Assembly (NCBI GenBank): GCA_018340805.1 | Contig: JACMZG010001908.1 | Coordinates: 46,943,754 to 47,007,753 of the forward strand | DNA from: Microvelia longipes | Taxonomy: Eukaryota > Arthropoda > Insecta > Hemiptera > Veliidae | Direction: 5' to 3' | DNA length: 64,000 nt | In this document: in pieces, positions 37,633-50,600 of the stretch | Layout of the letters: each line of letters begins with the position of its first letter | Numbering within the stretch: position 1 is the first letter of the stretch | The notes under the pieces: generated by a model | What the model was told of the DNA's origin: nothing | Database searches by the model: none | The model's input: the letters and a program-made list of their open reading frames with translations, nothing else | Translations under genes and position numbers: made by a program

Positions 37633-38755
37633 TCATTACATTTTTTGTTCATAAGAAAATTACAACTGGAAAGTTTGATTCTTAAAATTAGAAAATTACA
37701 ACTGGAAAGATTGATCTCTTAAAATTTAAAATTGTTTATCCCTTATTCTATAGTAACTAAAAGTTTGACTTCCAAAATGTAATTTCTCATCGCGAACTCT
37801 TACGAATATTAGATAAAGCTACAAAATACTCAGTTTAACGCAGAAGAGTCAATATCGAAATAAATCAAAAATATATATATTTTATTCAAGCTAAATTAAA
37901 CAAATACACGATATTATCTATAGATTTTATATCAAAGAATTATTTATCACAATTTAAGATTTATATTTGTAAAACACTCTGTGCAATGTCTAAAAGTCAA
38001 TATCGAAATAAAGCTAAATATATACTCTAGCATTTTACGAGTGCTGAAGCAAATAAAATTATTTATAATGTTTAAATCGAAGAATAAGTCTTACCAATTT
38101 TAAAAATATATATTTGTAAATAGTATCTCTCTCAAACGGGATTATACGAGGTATTTTTCAAAGCTACACAAAACGTTACAGGTTGAGAGCTTTTGAGTTG
38201 CGTGGAAAAATAGTTGAATGTTTCTTTTGTATCTTGGGATTCCCCTGAGTGTTATTCTCGCAACCCATCTCATGTCACACAAAGAAACTTAGCTTTCTCT
38301 GAGCAATTTTTCTATTCTTTAACCTATACTTCTAACTGTAACGGCCTTTTAACACGTCTCAGACAAAAGTTATTTTCCTTGTGGGAAATAGTTTTAAACA
38401 ATTTTCATTTTTCCCGTATTATTTATAATAAAAAGATTTTGTTGCTGATAATAGAGAGAGTTATTCAGTTTAAAGTAAAGCATTCATCAAAAGGGGGAAA
38501 TGCCAACAAAACGTCTTTATTAGATCTTAAAAATACAATAAAAACAGAAAAATTTGTACTAAAGTATTTTTTGAGAGGAGCAGTAAAAGTCAGTAAAAGT
38601 ACTACTGTTATTTCCTTGACAGTTAAAGTAGTCAGCGGATAGTAATTAATTTCCAACATATTAAGTTTCACCTAAAATCTAAGAAGATGAAAGTTCTAAC
38701 TTGTTCAATTCCATGTATTTAAACACCATTTATTTGTTTAATATGAGTTTATATT
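37633..38755. other. AT-rich DNA with the longest open frame (142 codons)
   Basis: A plus-strand frame of 142 codons runs 38214-38642. Its translation is rich in S, K, L and N, with no transmembrane pattern, zinc motif or known catalytic box. Codon composition follows the AT-rich background. A 68-codon frame overlaps on the opposite strand. This length can arise by chance in 64 kb, so it is not called as a gene. Confidence 0.3.
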
Positions 38756-39000
38756 TTTTATATAATTCTTTATTTGTAATTATTTATAATTGCTTATTTG
38801 GCTGATTCCAATAATCTCTCAAAACATAGTATACTTTACAAGGCGGTAAAAAGATTTCATTGCTTCGGTAAGTAATAATTGACTCCCTTCTCTCCTGTCA
38901 ATAAACACATTTTCGCAGCAATTAAACGCCACTCCACCGCCTAGTAAAAAATCTAATATACCTAGACGAATTACGCAATACTTCAAAGAAAATTTTGACC
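38756..39000 (+). repeat. Dispersed repeat family C, copy 1
   Basis: This matches 42226-42433 in the same orientation. Shared blocks include TATTTGTAATTATTTATAAT, AAGGCGGTAAA, GATTTCATTGCTT, CCTGTCAATAAACACATTTT, CGCAGCAATTAAACG/ACCACT and CCACCGCCTAGTA. The AAGGCGGT and ACCGCCTA segments form a short inverted repeat about 110 bp apart, suggesting a small TIR element inside the repeat. Confidence 0.85.
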
Positions 39001-39591
39001 GGCTTATGACCTTATGGCTTATGATCTTATGAGTTTATGGCTTTTGACCTTTGCGCGAGATTTTTTTATACACCCACAAAATTAGACAAAGAAATGTAAA
39101 AAAGTTTCACAATATAAGGATTTAGTTTCAAACGTTGAAGTTAAATCTCCACAAGTTAATCAAACACACATTACTTGGATGTTTAGGTTTTTCATACTTT
39201 AAGCAAAAAATAGAGATACATATTTCCATTTTGGTGGTTATGAACCCCTAGCTTTTTATCAGAGAAGGCTTAAATTAATTAAAACCCGAAATTCCAGTTA
39301 CGCTTTATAAAAATTCCATCTATTTAAACAATAAAAAATTTCAGAATATATTTTTTTAAATTCACTGAAAAATATGTAAAAGATAAATATTTTAAACAAC
39401 TTGAAACATTTTTAATTGGAATTCGGTTATCTTTAAATCTTTCGGTAAATATTTACTAGAGGACCCCACTATAATTTGTTGGAACTCCCTCTGGGCCAAA
39501 CTTGAAACAGAATTATCATCGAAACACAGAATCATATGATAAATCCGAATTTTCACATTTACCGTGGAATGTGAAAATTTTACGTTTTCTC

Positions 39592-39972
39592 TAGGGAAGG
39601 AGGACATCTTTAGAGATGTATGATATATTTAGGGAATAGGACATCTTTAGGGATGAAGGATATCTATAGGGAACATTTTTAGGAATGTTGGATATCTCTA
39701 GGGAGTTGGACATCTTTAGGGATATTTAAGATATCTATTGGGAAGAAGGACATCTTTAGGGATGTAGGGTATCTTTAAGGAAGTAGGAAATCTTCAGAAT
39801 ATTTAGGGATGTAGGGTATCTTTAGGGAAGCAGGACATCTTTAGGAATGTAGGATATCTCTAGGGAAGAAGGACGTTTTTAGGGATGTAGGGTATCTTTA
39901 GGGAAGTAGGGCATCTTTAGGGATGTAGGATATTTCCAGGGAAGAAGGACATCTTTAGGGATGTAGGATATC
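39592..39972. repeat. ~39-bp minisatellite, about 9-10 units
   Basis: Units alternate GGACATCTTTAGGGATGTAG and GATATCTTTAGGGAAG, with variants CTCTAGGG and ATTTTTAGG. The array is a dimer of two roughly 20-bp half-units. Unit lengths vary by a few bases. Confidence 0.9.
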
Positions 39973-40387
39973 ACTCTAAAGAATAATAAAAAAATTTTAT
40001 CGGGTCTCTCTACGCTTTATCTGAAAATTGTAACTAGCTTTTTACTAGCCAATATTATTTTAGTGCCAGTTTACTTGTTTACGAATAGTCTCGATCTAAT
40101 AAAAAGGCTAAAATGCGAATATAAAAGAAGCGTTCACATGGGACATAAAGCATAATATTAAAAATAAGATGCAGAGCTCAGATCTTATCTAGGTTCCAAA
40201 TTTTATAGACATCTTGTTTATATTTTGTTTAAAAAGAAACGTCGTAAAATTATCTTGACAAAACATCCGTATTTTAAAGAACTCGAGTAATTCAACAAAA
40301 AATAAGAATGCAGGAAATATACACATCCTTACAGAAAATGTAACCAAACCGAGTTTGGTTACAAAAGTTCAGGTTATACAACATTCT

Positions 40388-40892
40388 GCCGCGGTGCTCC
40401 GCATGTCGGACGAATTTCCTTGGAATCCGTGTTTCCGTGCTTAACAATCCATTTATTGCTTATGTGTCTAGTTTATGTTTTATAACTTGAGCACAATTAT
40501 CAAGACCTACTTCTAACTCGTTTTTTCTGTATTTTTCGAAGGATGTGCGCATAATTGTGCGCATAATTTTGCGCATAATTTTTCTGTTGGTAATTCAAAA
40601 CTATGCCTCTTAAAATTGGCAGTGCATAAAATTATTTGTACTAGTTTAAAGCTCAATTTGTGTTTATCTTTAAAGGTTTTAAATTAAGAATAATTAATCA
40701 AACAAAAACTAGCCACGCACTATATTTAAGCTTATGTGAGTTGCAAGATTTCACTTATAAATAATCAATACTGTAAATAGATCTAAAAATATTATGCCGC
40801 TTTGTATGATTGATTATATAAAGTTTCTAAGTTTAACTCCCTTCATAGCACTTATTCCATTGGAGATTTTTTCAAAAGGAAATTCGCTAAAA
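40388..40892. mobile_element. Composite element, shortened copy 3
   Basis: It starts CTGCCGCGGTGCTCCGCATG and GTCGGACGAATTTCC, and has the TTCCGTGCTTAACAA, TGTATTTTTCGAAGG and AAAACTATGCCTCT blocks of the 31.6 and 33.5 kb copies. It ends with AAAAGGAAATTCGCTAAAAA, the same 3' end, but the mirrored arm, tRNA-like block and TA array are missing. GTGCGCATAATT is locally triplicated (40545-40582). This copy confirms the element boundaries. Confidence 0.75.
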
Positions 40893-42052
40893 AATATGAC
40901 ATCAGAGAAAATACTTTTATTTAAAAAAAAAAACAGGAGTTACAGCTTGAAAATAGGTTAAGAAATATAATCCGAGAAGAAAATGGATGTTAGTGGCAGA
41001 ATGGAGTCTGGGAAAGGAAAGAAAAACAAAAGGAAATACAAGAGCTTCGGTAATGCTTTTACCATTCGATTCTTTATAAACAACATGAAGCATAAACAGT
41101 ACAAAGAATAAATACAAGGAAAATATGGTTGGGAAAATTCTGTTTTTTACTATTTTTTCTTACAAAGTAAAAGAAAATGAAAATATAGAATATCAGAAGA
41201 AAAGTGATGACGCAAATTTAGAATAAGTAAGCGTAGTTTAACGTCTGGTAATAAATTCGGTGTAAAAATGAATTCGTAGAATAATAAAAGTTAAGATGTA
41301 GAATTTCAATTTTAACACAAAGCACTATTGATTTTATTTTAAATCAAAGGAAAGCACGATTTAACTTGAAATTTATATGAACTTAAGTGTCAACATTTTA
41401 TACGTAAAAAATACAAGAGTACACCCCCTACTAAACGTAAAAATTTAGTTTTAACCGCAAAACTTTGGCATTATGATGTGAAATTGGCCCAAACGAGCCG
41501 TGAACGAAAATTAAGACCAAGGTAATGTTTTGTTTACTATGCAAAAAGATTCACTTAACACGTTAGTAATCGCAGTGACAAATCTTGGTAACAGAGGTAA
41601 AAAAATAGTAGATTATGTAACAAGGCTATGAAAAGAAATTTTATGGCTGGAAAATTTATGGGAAATAGGACTTGTACTTATGGACATGAACAAAGCGAGT
41701 CAACCAACAGTTCCCAGTTGGATAATTATGGCAGCAGCTGTATATTTTTTTGTTTTCATCGGATGCCTTGTTATATAGTCTATATCGAGTGTGAAAAGTT
41801 CATCGCTGGCAATATGAATGATTTTTACAGAGCAAGTGAAGCAAGTGCGAAGTTATTCTGCAGTAAAAATAAGATAATTTTTATACCCCAAGAACGAGCT
41901 TAGCGAGTCGGAAGTGGTACGGATGAGCTATGCAAAACCAATAAGAAGGAGAAAGTTTCGAATGTTTTGCTACTCAACACTCAGTTTAACTTATCACAAC
42001 CTAAACTGTAGTTATATACTTACTGATATATGTGAACATTTAATAAACTTAC
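40893..42052. other. AT-rich DNA, no gene recognised
   Basis: A 91-codon plus-strand frame (41628-41903) ends in sequence containing GAGCTTAGCGAGTCGG, similar to the repeat family A tail, so it is probably repeat-derived. No domain was seen. Confidence 0.4.
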
Positions 42053-42525
42053 TATACTAATAGACAAAATGTATAAAATAAATAATATATATTACTTAAA
42101 GCCACCGTAAAGCAGTTACTTAATTGTCAATAATGTTAATTTTCAATAATAAACAAATAATTTTAATATTTGTATTCCTTTAATAAATAAATAGTAATTT
42201 ATTTAATTTATATAATTATAATTAATTTTTATATAATTCTCTATTTGTAATTATTTATAATTGCTTATTCGATTGATACAAGGCGGTAAAGTGATTTCAT
42301 TGCTTTGTTAAGTAATAATTAACTCCCTTATCCCCTGTCAATAAACACATTTTCGCAGCAATTAAACACCACTCCACCGCCTAGTAACAATCTATATACT
42401 AGAAGAATTACACTATTTGAATTTAAAGACAATTTTGACAAAATACTAATAGACAAAATATATCTAATAAATAAATTATATCACTTTAAGTTCTCCGTAA
42501 AAGAGTTTACTTATTGTCTATATTT
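42053..42525 (+). repeat. Local direct repeats including family C, copy 2
   Basis: ACTAATAGACAAAAT...CCGTAAA.AG...TTACTTA..TGTC occurs at 42053-42130 and again at 42445-42525. Between them lies the second copy of repeat family C (42226-42433). A related stretch (AATAATTTTAATATTTGTAT) at 42150-42198 recurs at 43058-43110. Confidence 0.7.
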
Positions 42526-45252
42526 TTTTTTTATATTAGAAAAGTAACAAATTAATAGGGCTTTGACAGTTATATAGAATGAATGCAGACATTTTGCAAA
42601 CATTATTTTCATATGCCTCCTCTACCTCTTTTGGCAGGAATATGTACCCATAAAGTGGAAGATTTTAACATCAAAATTAAAGCTTAGATATGACAGAAAT
42701 ACTTAACAAAGGAAAAATCTATTATTTATGGCTTAAGAAGGCAAACCAGTCATTAAATTTTTAGTATAAAAATCAGAGTTTTTCCTAAATCTAACATCAC
42801 AAACAAAATAGCTTTTAATTAGAGATAAGTAATGACTGATTTGAAAATCTTGAGTCAAACATTAGGTCTCTTTACTCTGGGCAAATCCATTCTAAGGTCA
42901 ATGCTTAACCTTCGATTTTGAGTTCAAATGTCTAATATTTACCTTTTAGGCAATTATTCTCGCCAAAATAGTGGTCTAAGATAAAAAGTACACGTGGCAA
43001 CATGTTTTGCATTCATCTTAAGGACCCAAAAAGCGAATAATTTTATTAAGCCCAATAATAAACGAATAATTTTAATATTTGTATGCCTTTAATAAAACAA
43101 ATCGTAATTTTATTAAATATTGAAAATATGTTATAAAGTGGGGCAATATAAATAATTAGAATAATTCATGAAGAAACCTCCTGATTATAAATGCCTCTCT
43201 TCTTAAATCACTACTTCGTGAATTAGAATTAAAAGAAAAGGGACAGGAAGAACTCGGGGAAAATAACAAAAATATTTCCTTCGCAGGATTTTCGCCAAAA
43301 CAGAAAAAGAATTCATTAACATGAATAAATTAATCTTTTGTAGGATGCTCCTAGAATCTTAATGAAAAACAATTTTACCGTGATTTTTAATTATTTCAGG
43401 GGTTTTTATACATTCATACTTTGCAAGAAACTAATTGTATACTTTTCACTAACCAATCCTTTTAAATTGAAAAGAATCAAGTCCAGAACCTACCCAGCCA
43501 AGCGAATTTCAACTAGACTGCTTTTGTAAATTTATATTTTGTAGTTTTAGTCAGTAAGGCACCTCTTTACGAAAAACCACCTCTTTTTATAAGCTCATTT
43601 ATCCTTTAAAAGTTAGCTACAAATATTTTGAAAGTTTTGAAATGAAAGAAATAGCTCAACATACAAATAATAAGAGTACATAGTCCTAAAAGACAAAAAA
43701 ACTTTAAAAATAACTCTTATACGAATTTAACCGATTTAAGAGCTAAAAACAATGAAGAATAGGTTGTAATTAGGGTGAAAAAGAGGAAAAAATAAAAATT
43801 TAACAAGACAAGGCTTTTGGAAGAATGTCAGGTTCCATCCAATAAGGTGGCCCTATAAATCAATTATATCCAGCAGACGAGACGGGAGGAAAAGGTTGGG
43901 ATTAACGAGAAAGCACTTTTATTACTGCCTTTAGTCTTCGATATTTTAGAAAAAAATCTCAAATTGCCAGAGTCCCCGAGGGAATAGAAAGCAAAATTGC
44001 AATAGATGATAGTAAACGTCTAATCGTAGATATCATTAAATTTTCTGAAGATAGAGATTTAAGTCTGGGAAAATTGATGGAGGTAATTCTTCTAAGACTA
44101 CGAGTTTTTAGTATTAAAATATATAGGTATACTTAATACCTATAGCTATAGACACCAATTTTTATCTTGTTACAGATAGTTTACAATGAACTACATTAAT
44201 CTAAGGGCACAATAGTGTCCCCGATAGGTCTTGTGGTGATTAGTGTTTCATCCTTTTAGAGAGAATCTCATGGCTTTTTCGCACCTTCGTTGGTTTTTTT
44301 AGATCAAAATAAAATGTGTAATTGGTTTCAGCTAAAAGATTAAAATTAGTTGACCTATCCTTTAATATTTCATTTCTTTGCTATTCTTAGTTGATTATAC
44401 ACGAGGCCATAAATTTGAAATTTGTATACACACTCACCCATTCCTTAACTTTTATATTTTTAGGCACTTCCAGCAATAGTAAAATTATAAATTCGTATAT
44501 ATGAATAATGTATTTTACAAATCCTATGAATAATTATACAAAACACACAATTTGTTACTTTTAGTTAAAAGTACTATAAAGACGAAAGTTTATTTTTTAG
44601 GTATAAAGACGAATCCTAAATTTTAGGTATAATGAAAACTATTGGCTACTAGCAATGTCTAGAGAGAAATCGAAACTAAGAGTTTTGAGAGTTCTATCTA
44701 CACAAACCTTTTCCTCTATTGACACGATTAACGAGAGAAGATAAAGTGCATAATTAATGATAAATATTAGCGCTACATAGTAGAGAACATAAAGACTAAA
44801 ATTTCTGAACCTTATATTTTGGCAGGCGATAATGCTTCATTTTCGTCAATTTTAAAGCGAACTTACAAAAAGTAATATAAATTTCTCACCACAATCATTT
44901 GTGAAAAAAGGCAAATCTAGCGTTAAAGAAATTGACATCATAATTTACACAACGTCTTTTTAGCCTCACGCATTTCATATACCAAGTAATGAAAATTATT
45001 CTTGGTTTTTAAGAATAATAACCAATTTAATTTGAGACTTAGCCAGTATGCAGTATACGTAGAAGTATATAATGTAGTTGTTCTGTTAATTATACAGACA
45101 TCGTGCACATCTAGAGCGGGTCAATTCATTTCAAGTGATCCAGGAATGTTGCTTGAAAAAAATACATGATTTTTTTCTATATTAGTTCTACCAATAAGTA
45201 GTCCAAAACGCCTAGCATTAATTTTGTCTACAGCCTCTTTTCTTGAGATTTA
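42526..45252. other. AT-rich DNA, no gene recognised
   Basis: Apart from the direct repeat at 43048-43118 (matching 42139-42198), nothing was recognised. Frames are short and lack motifs. Confidence 0.4.
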
Positions 45253-45470
45253 GGTTTTCTGTGGTGACCGCGTCAATGTAGATGAAGAATCGACGTTTCG
45301 CTTCCACTGTGGGAGGCATCTTCAGGGATGTAGTACTCATGGATAGAAACACAATGCTCTACATAACTGAACTAAGTTCAGTTATGTAACATCCCTGATG
45401 ATGCCTCCTATACAGTGGAAGTGAAACGTCGGATTCTTCATCTACATTGTCGCGGTCACCACCGAAAGAC
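45253..45470. mobile_element. Foldback element with GAAACGTCG arms
   Basis: The left arm (45253-45335) and right arm (45391-45470) are complementary: GTGGTGACCGCG, CAATGTAGATGAAGAATC, GACGTTTC.CTTCCACTGT and GGAGGCATC.TCAGGGATGT. The centre contains the perfect palindrome of ACATAACTGAACT (45361-45388). Both arms read outward from the centre as CTGA(A/T)GATGCCTCC...GTGGAAG.GAAACGTCG. It lies directly against the next element. Confidence 0.85.
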
Positions 45471-45473
45471 TTA

Positions 45474-45657
45474 GGCCGGTATTCAAGACGTTTCTAACAT
45501 TTCAATTCTCCTAACATTCTCCTAACATTTTCCTAACATTTCTTAACTCCTATCATTCTCCTTAAGGAGGAATGTTAAGAAAGTTAGAAGAATTAGAGAA
45601 CATGTTAGGAATGTTAGGAGAATGTGGAATGTTAGGAAACGTCTTTGAATACGGGCC
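45474..45657. mobile_element. MITE with GGCC(C/G)GTATTC ends
   Basis: The ends are GGCCGGTATTCAAGACGTTT and the complement AAACGTCTTTGAATACGGGCC, flanked by TTA on the left (45471-45473) and TAA on the right (45658-45660). A TWA target is typical of PIF/Harbinger elements, but the evidence is thin. The interior is built of degenerate TCCTAACATT units on the left and AATGTTAGGA on the right, so the arms pair over most of the length. No coding capacity. Confidence 0.8.
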
Positions 45658-45660
45658 TAA

Positions 45661-46465
45661 AATCTTCATGACAATAACCGCGGAAGCCTACGCAGTTTAT
45701 TAGCCTCTTTTTTTTAAAAAAAAAAATCACTTTTTAGTTCCCGAGACACCAAAATTTTGCGTTTAGCCAATATTTTAGGCCAAATATTTCGGTTTTGGCT
45801 TAACCTAGCTTAAAAAAACACGTCTCGTTTGAAAGTTTATGTTTTAGGCTCTACGTAAAACTCATTTCTATCTACTGTGCAATTCTAATCGTGAGTTATA
45901 ATAGATTCGAACACACAAGGCTGAATTACTTTTTTAATATTTTTTTAACAAAGATGAATGGAAAAAATTGAATATTTTTTGGTTACGAAGGTGACCATAA
46001 AAATCAAAAATTATTATTTATTCAACTTTTACCTTTTTGAGTCAATGAATTATTGTAAGTTAAGGTTTCATGATTTCAACGATTTTCAGGGAGATTCACC
46101 ACCCAATGGTATTTTTTTAAAATATGGCTTAAAATTACCTTATACGTAGAGAAAAATTTCACAAAATATACTAATTTCTATTGCAAAAATAGGGTTTACA
46201 TTGAGTGTTCTTTGGTAGAAAAAGCATGCATGAAAATATAAATAAATACATATAAAATGTATAAATAACTTTATGTATTTATGTGTACCCGCATATATGA
46301 ATCTAAAATAGCCCCTAGGGATGCATCCTTTGCAATAAAATGTTAACCCCAAAGATCTATTAAATGACTCAAATTAGTCACTATTTCTTTTTTGGCCCGT
46401 AAAATGTCAACAAAAACAATATGGGGTTTAAGGGTAAGTGTTGAGAAGAAACAGTATGTTTGCAC
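45661..46465. other. AT-rich DNA, no gene recognised
   Basis: Two short frames (63 and 70 codons) lack motifs. Nothing else is supported. Confidence 0.4.
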
Positions 46466-46467
46466 GC

Positions 46468-46468
46468 T

Positions 46469-46537
<69 letters not shown>

Positions 46538-46562
46538 ATATATGTATTATGTATAGATGTAT
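46468..46562. repeat. (TA)n microsatellite
   Basis: This is a TA array with phase slips, ending in TATGTATTATGTATAG. Confidence 0.95.
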
Positions 46563-47035
46563 ATTATTTTTTTTATTTTCTCTTTATTTATAAATTACAT
46601 TTTTTAATCTGATATAATTAATCTAGAGATATTTCTTCTCACTAGAGACGTGCTGTGCTGTGAGGAGAGTCTGTATCAGATATATGTAAAACTGACAGAT
46701 CCTTATTTTTTAAACTGTTCCCTTTGTTTTTGAAGATAATTATTATTAGTGAACTGAAATTATTACATTTTTTTATTGTCTTACTCATTCTGACAAACAC
46801 AAAATACTCTTATAGTGCAAAACCAATTAATATAAATAAGGACACAGATCATCATCATTGAAGAAAGTATATTTTATTTCAAAAAGTTAAATAATGATAT
46901 AGACATATAACATAAAACACAGTTATATGCATTTAAAAATAAATAATAAAAAGAATAAAAATATAAACATATGATACACATATCTTACACACATACTATA
47001 TTATTAAATCATCATACATACCACACACACTTAAT
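46563..47035. other. AT-rich spacer, nothing recognised
   Basis: This is unique AT-rich DNA between two TA arrays. Confidence 0.4.
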
Positions 47036-47147
47036 ATACATATATATATATATTATATTATTATATATATATATATAATATATATATATATATATACATG
47101 TATAATATTATATATATATATTTAATGATATATATAATTATAATATG

Positions 47148-47186
<39 letters not shown>

Positions 47187-47306
47187 ATATATAATATAAT
47201 ATATATATATATAATATATTATATATATTATATATTTAATATATATAGTATATATATATACATATATATATATAATATATATATATTATATACATATCTA
47301 TATAAA
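47036..47306. repeat. (TA)n array, ~270 bp, interrupted
   Basis: TA tracts are interrupted by CA, GA and TT steps. The array ends just upstream of the satellite flank. Confidence 0.95.
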
Positions 47307-47635
47307 TAAAATTAAATGCGCTACCGATGTTCCTCTAAACTCGAGAACGACAGGACGAATTTTCACGAAAGTTTTTTTACAAAATTAATTCATGTTGAGC
47401 AGAGTCTTAAGATGATTAGGGGCATCTAAAGTGGTCTAAGGGGCATCGAATATTTAAAAAATCTAGCCTTTTTGGAGAGCGTAAATCATGCATGTCTGAG
47501 CTATTTTAGAGCAGTAATTTACAATATTTTGATGCTAAAAATTTTGATTTTAGAGCTATAATAAGCTTTTAGGCAGTAAAGTTTGAATAGTAGTAATGAA
47601 TATAACTGACAATGGCCTCGGAATAAGTCTATAAA

Positions 47636-50600
47636 ATTGTGTATAAGTAACTTACGAACAGGAAATATATTGTACGAGTCTTAAATCTTTAGGTGTAGTT
47701 TAATAACTTTAAAGGACTTCAGATTTTTTTGTAAATATTTCATTTTACTGACTTTAAACACGGAATTCCAGTGATTTGGTTAAAACTTGGTATAAGACTA
47801 ATTTGTAGATGCACTGATTTACAGGTATGTAGTGCTATAAGAGACAAATGGTAATAGATGTGCACAGGGCATAATTAGTTAGTTACTTGATTTTATTACA
47901 TTTAGTTAGAGACTATTTAGAGATGCACTCATTTACTGCTTAATGCATGCTATAGAGATAAAGAAAATTGTGGTGCACAGGGGAGCATAAGTTATTAGTT
48001 TACTATTTTGATTAATTTAGTATAGAGACTATTTAGAGGGTGGAACTGATTTACTGGCTATGTAGTACTATAAGCAGATAAAGGAAAAATTATTAAATAA
48101 TATATATTTATTTGTCTTAAAACACATACCATGTTTTTTTTTTACAAATGGGGGTGACAACTTCAAATAAGAAAATGATAAATTAAAACATTAAGACAAA
48201 AGAAATTGTGGTGCCAGGGGCATAGATATTATTTACATGATTTTGATTAGTTTAGTATAGTAATATTAGAGGGTTGGACTGATTTATGGCTATGTAGTAC
48301 TATAAGCAGATAAAAGAAATTGTGGTGCAAGGGGCTAACGTTATCAGTATTACTTGATTTGATTAGATTTAGTATAGAGACTATTTAGAAATTTTATGCT
48401 CTGTACAGATAATTTACTTAAGGTTAGCTCTTGATTAGTTAGTATAGATATTTAGAGGTTGGGGGATTACTGGCTATGTGTAGCAGATAAAAGAAAATTG
48501 TGGCAAGGCATATCATATTATTGATTTTTTGGTTTTAGTTAGATACTATTTAGAGGGGCGATTTTATGGTATGTAGTACTTATAAGAGATAAAAGAAAAA
48601 TGTGGTGCACAGGGATAATTATTTAGTTTATTTGATTTTGATTAGATTTAGTATAGTATATTTAAGAGGTTGGATGAATTTACTGGCTATGTCAGTACTA
48701 TAAGCAGATAAAAGAAATTGTGGTGCACAGGGGCATAAGTTATTTTAGTTTATTGATTTGATTAGATTTGTATAGTATATTTAGAGGTGGACTGATTAAT
48801 GGTATGTCGTACATAGCAGAAAAAGAAATTGTGGTGACAGGGGATAAGTTTTAGTTTACTATTTGATTAGATTAGTTAAAGATATTGTCTGATTTACTGG
48901 CTTGCTATACTATCAAGCAGATGAAAGAAAATTTAATTAATAATAATAATTATTATTTGTCTTAAAACAATAATGTTTTTAAAAGGGGCGTCGATCAAAT
49001 TCAATAAGAAAATGATGAAAATTAAAATTAAAGACAAAAGAAAAATTTGTGGTGCACAGGGGTTAAGTTATTATTTACTGATTTTGATTAGATTTAGTAT
49101 TGAGATTATTTAAGGTGGACTGATTTACTGGTATGTTGCTATAAGCAGTTAAAATTTAAATTGATTGCACAGCATAAGTTATTGTCTTACTTGATTTTGA
49201 TTATTTAGTATATTATATTTAGGTGCACTATTTACTGGCTTATTATACTATTAGCAGAAAAAGAAAATTGGGGGACAGTGGATAAGTTATCAGTTTACTT
49301 GATTTTGATTAGATTTAGTTAGAGAATATTTAGAGGGTACTGATTTACTGCTCTGAGTACTTATGAAGCATATTAAAAGAAATTGTGATGGTGTATTTAT
49401 TGTTTTGATTTGATTAGTTTTAGTTATTTAGAGGGTGGATGTTTTTCTGGCTATGTAGTTAATAAGCAGATAAAGAAATTGTGGGCACAGGGGCATAAGT
49501 TATCAGTTTACTTGATTATTGATTAGATTTAGTTAGAGAATATTTAGAGGTTGGACTGATTTATGGTATGTAGTCTTATAAGCAGATAAAAGAAAATTGT
49601 GATGGACAGGGGGATAAGTATTAGATAATATAGTTATTTTAGAGGGTGGAATGATTTACTGGCTATGTAGTACTATAAGCAGATAAAGAAAATTAATATA
49701 ATATAATTTATTTATTTGTCTTAAAACACATACATGTTTTTTACAAAGGCGGCCGTCGAATACAATTCAATAAGAAAATGATAAAATAAAATTAATAGAA
49801 AAAATTGTGGTGCAAGGGGCATAGTATTAGTTTACATGATTTGATTAGATTTGATATAGTATATTTAGGGGTGGACTGATTTACTGTTTAGCAGTAAAAG
49901 AAATTGTAGTGACAGGGGCTAGTTATTAGTTTACTGATTTTGATTAGATTAGTATAGTATATTTAGAGGTGCACTAATTTACTGGCTATGTAGTACTATA
50001 AGCAGATAAGAAAATTGTGATGGACAGGGGGATAAAGTATTATTTACTTGATTTTGATTAGATTTAGTATAGTATATTAGAGGGTGACTGATTTACTGGC
50101 TATGTAGTACTATAAGCAATAAAAGAAAATTGTTGGGCACGGGCATAAGTTATCAGGTTTACTTGATTGTGATTAGATTTAGTATTAGAAAGAAATATTT
50201 AGAGGGTGGACTATTTTACTGGTTATGTAGTTACTATAAGCAGATTAAAAGAAATTGTGATTGACGGGGGATAGTAATTATTATACTTGATTTTTGATTA
50301 GATTTATATAGTATATTTAGAGGGTGGATCTGATTTACTGGCTCATGTAGCTACGATAGCAGATAAAAGGAAAATTATTGGTGCAAGGGCATAGTTATTA
50401 GTTTACTTGATTTTGTTGATTTAGTATAGTAATATTTAGAGGGTGCACTGATTTACTGGTATGTAGTCACTATAAGCAGATAAAGGAAAATTGGGGTGAC
50501 AGGGCATAAGTTATTAGTTTACTTGATTTTGAGGCTATAAAAGGGATGCCTGATTAACGTGCTATTGCAACTAAATTTGCAGGTATCTATGCAGATATAG

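Noticed and set aside
38214..38642. 142-codon plus-strand open frame, the longest in the window
   Set aside because: No domain or motif, AT-background codon use, an overlapping opposite frame and no splice or promoter context. A chance open frame of this size is plausible in 64 kb.
45280..45440. Canonical hammerhead ribozyme
   Set aside because: The core is similar, but an extra U follows the CUGA(A/U)GA box and no stem I was found, so it is reported only as a hammerhead-like motif.
47780..50600. CRISPR-like repeat-spacer array
   Set aside because: Units are contiguous ~120-bp satellite repeats without unique spacers, and the genome is eukaryotic.
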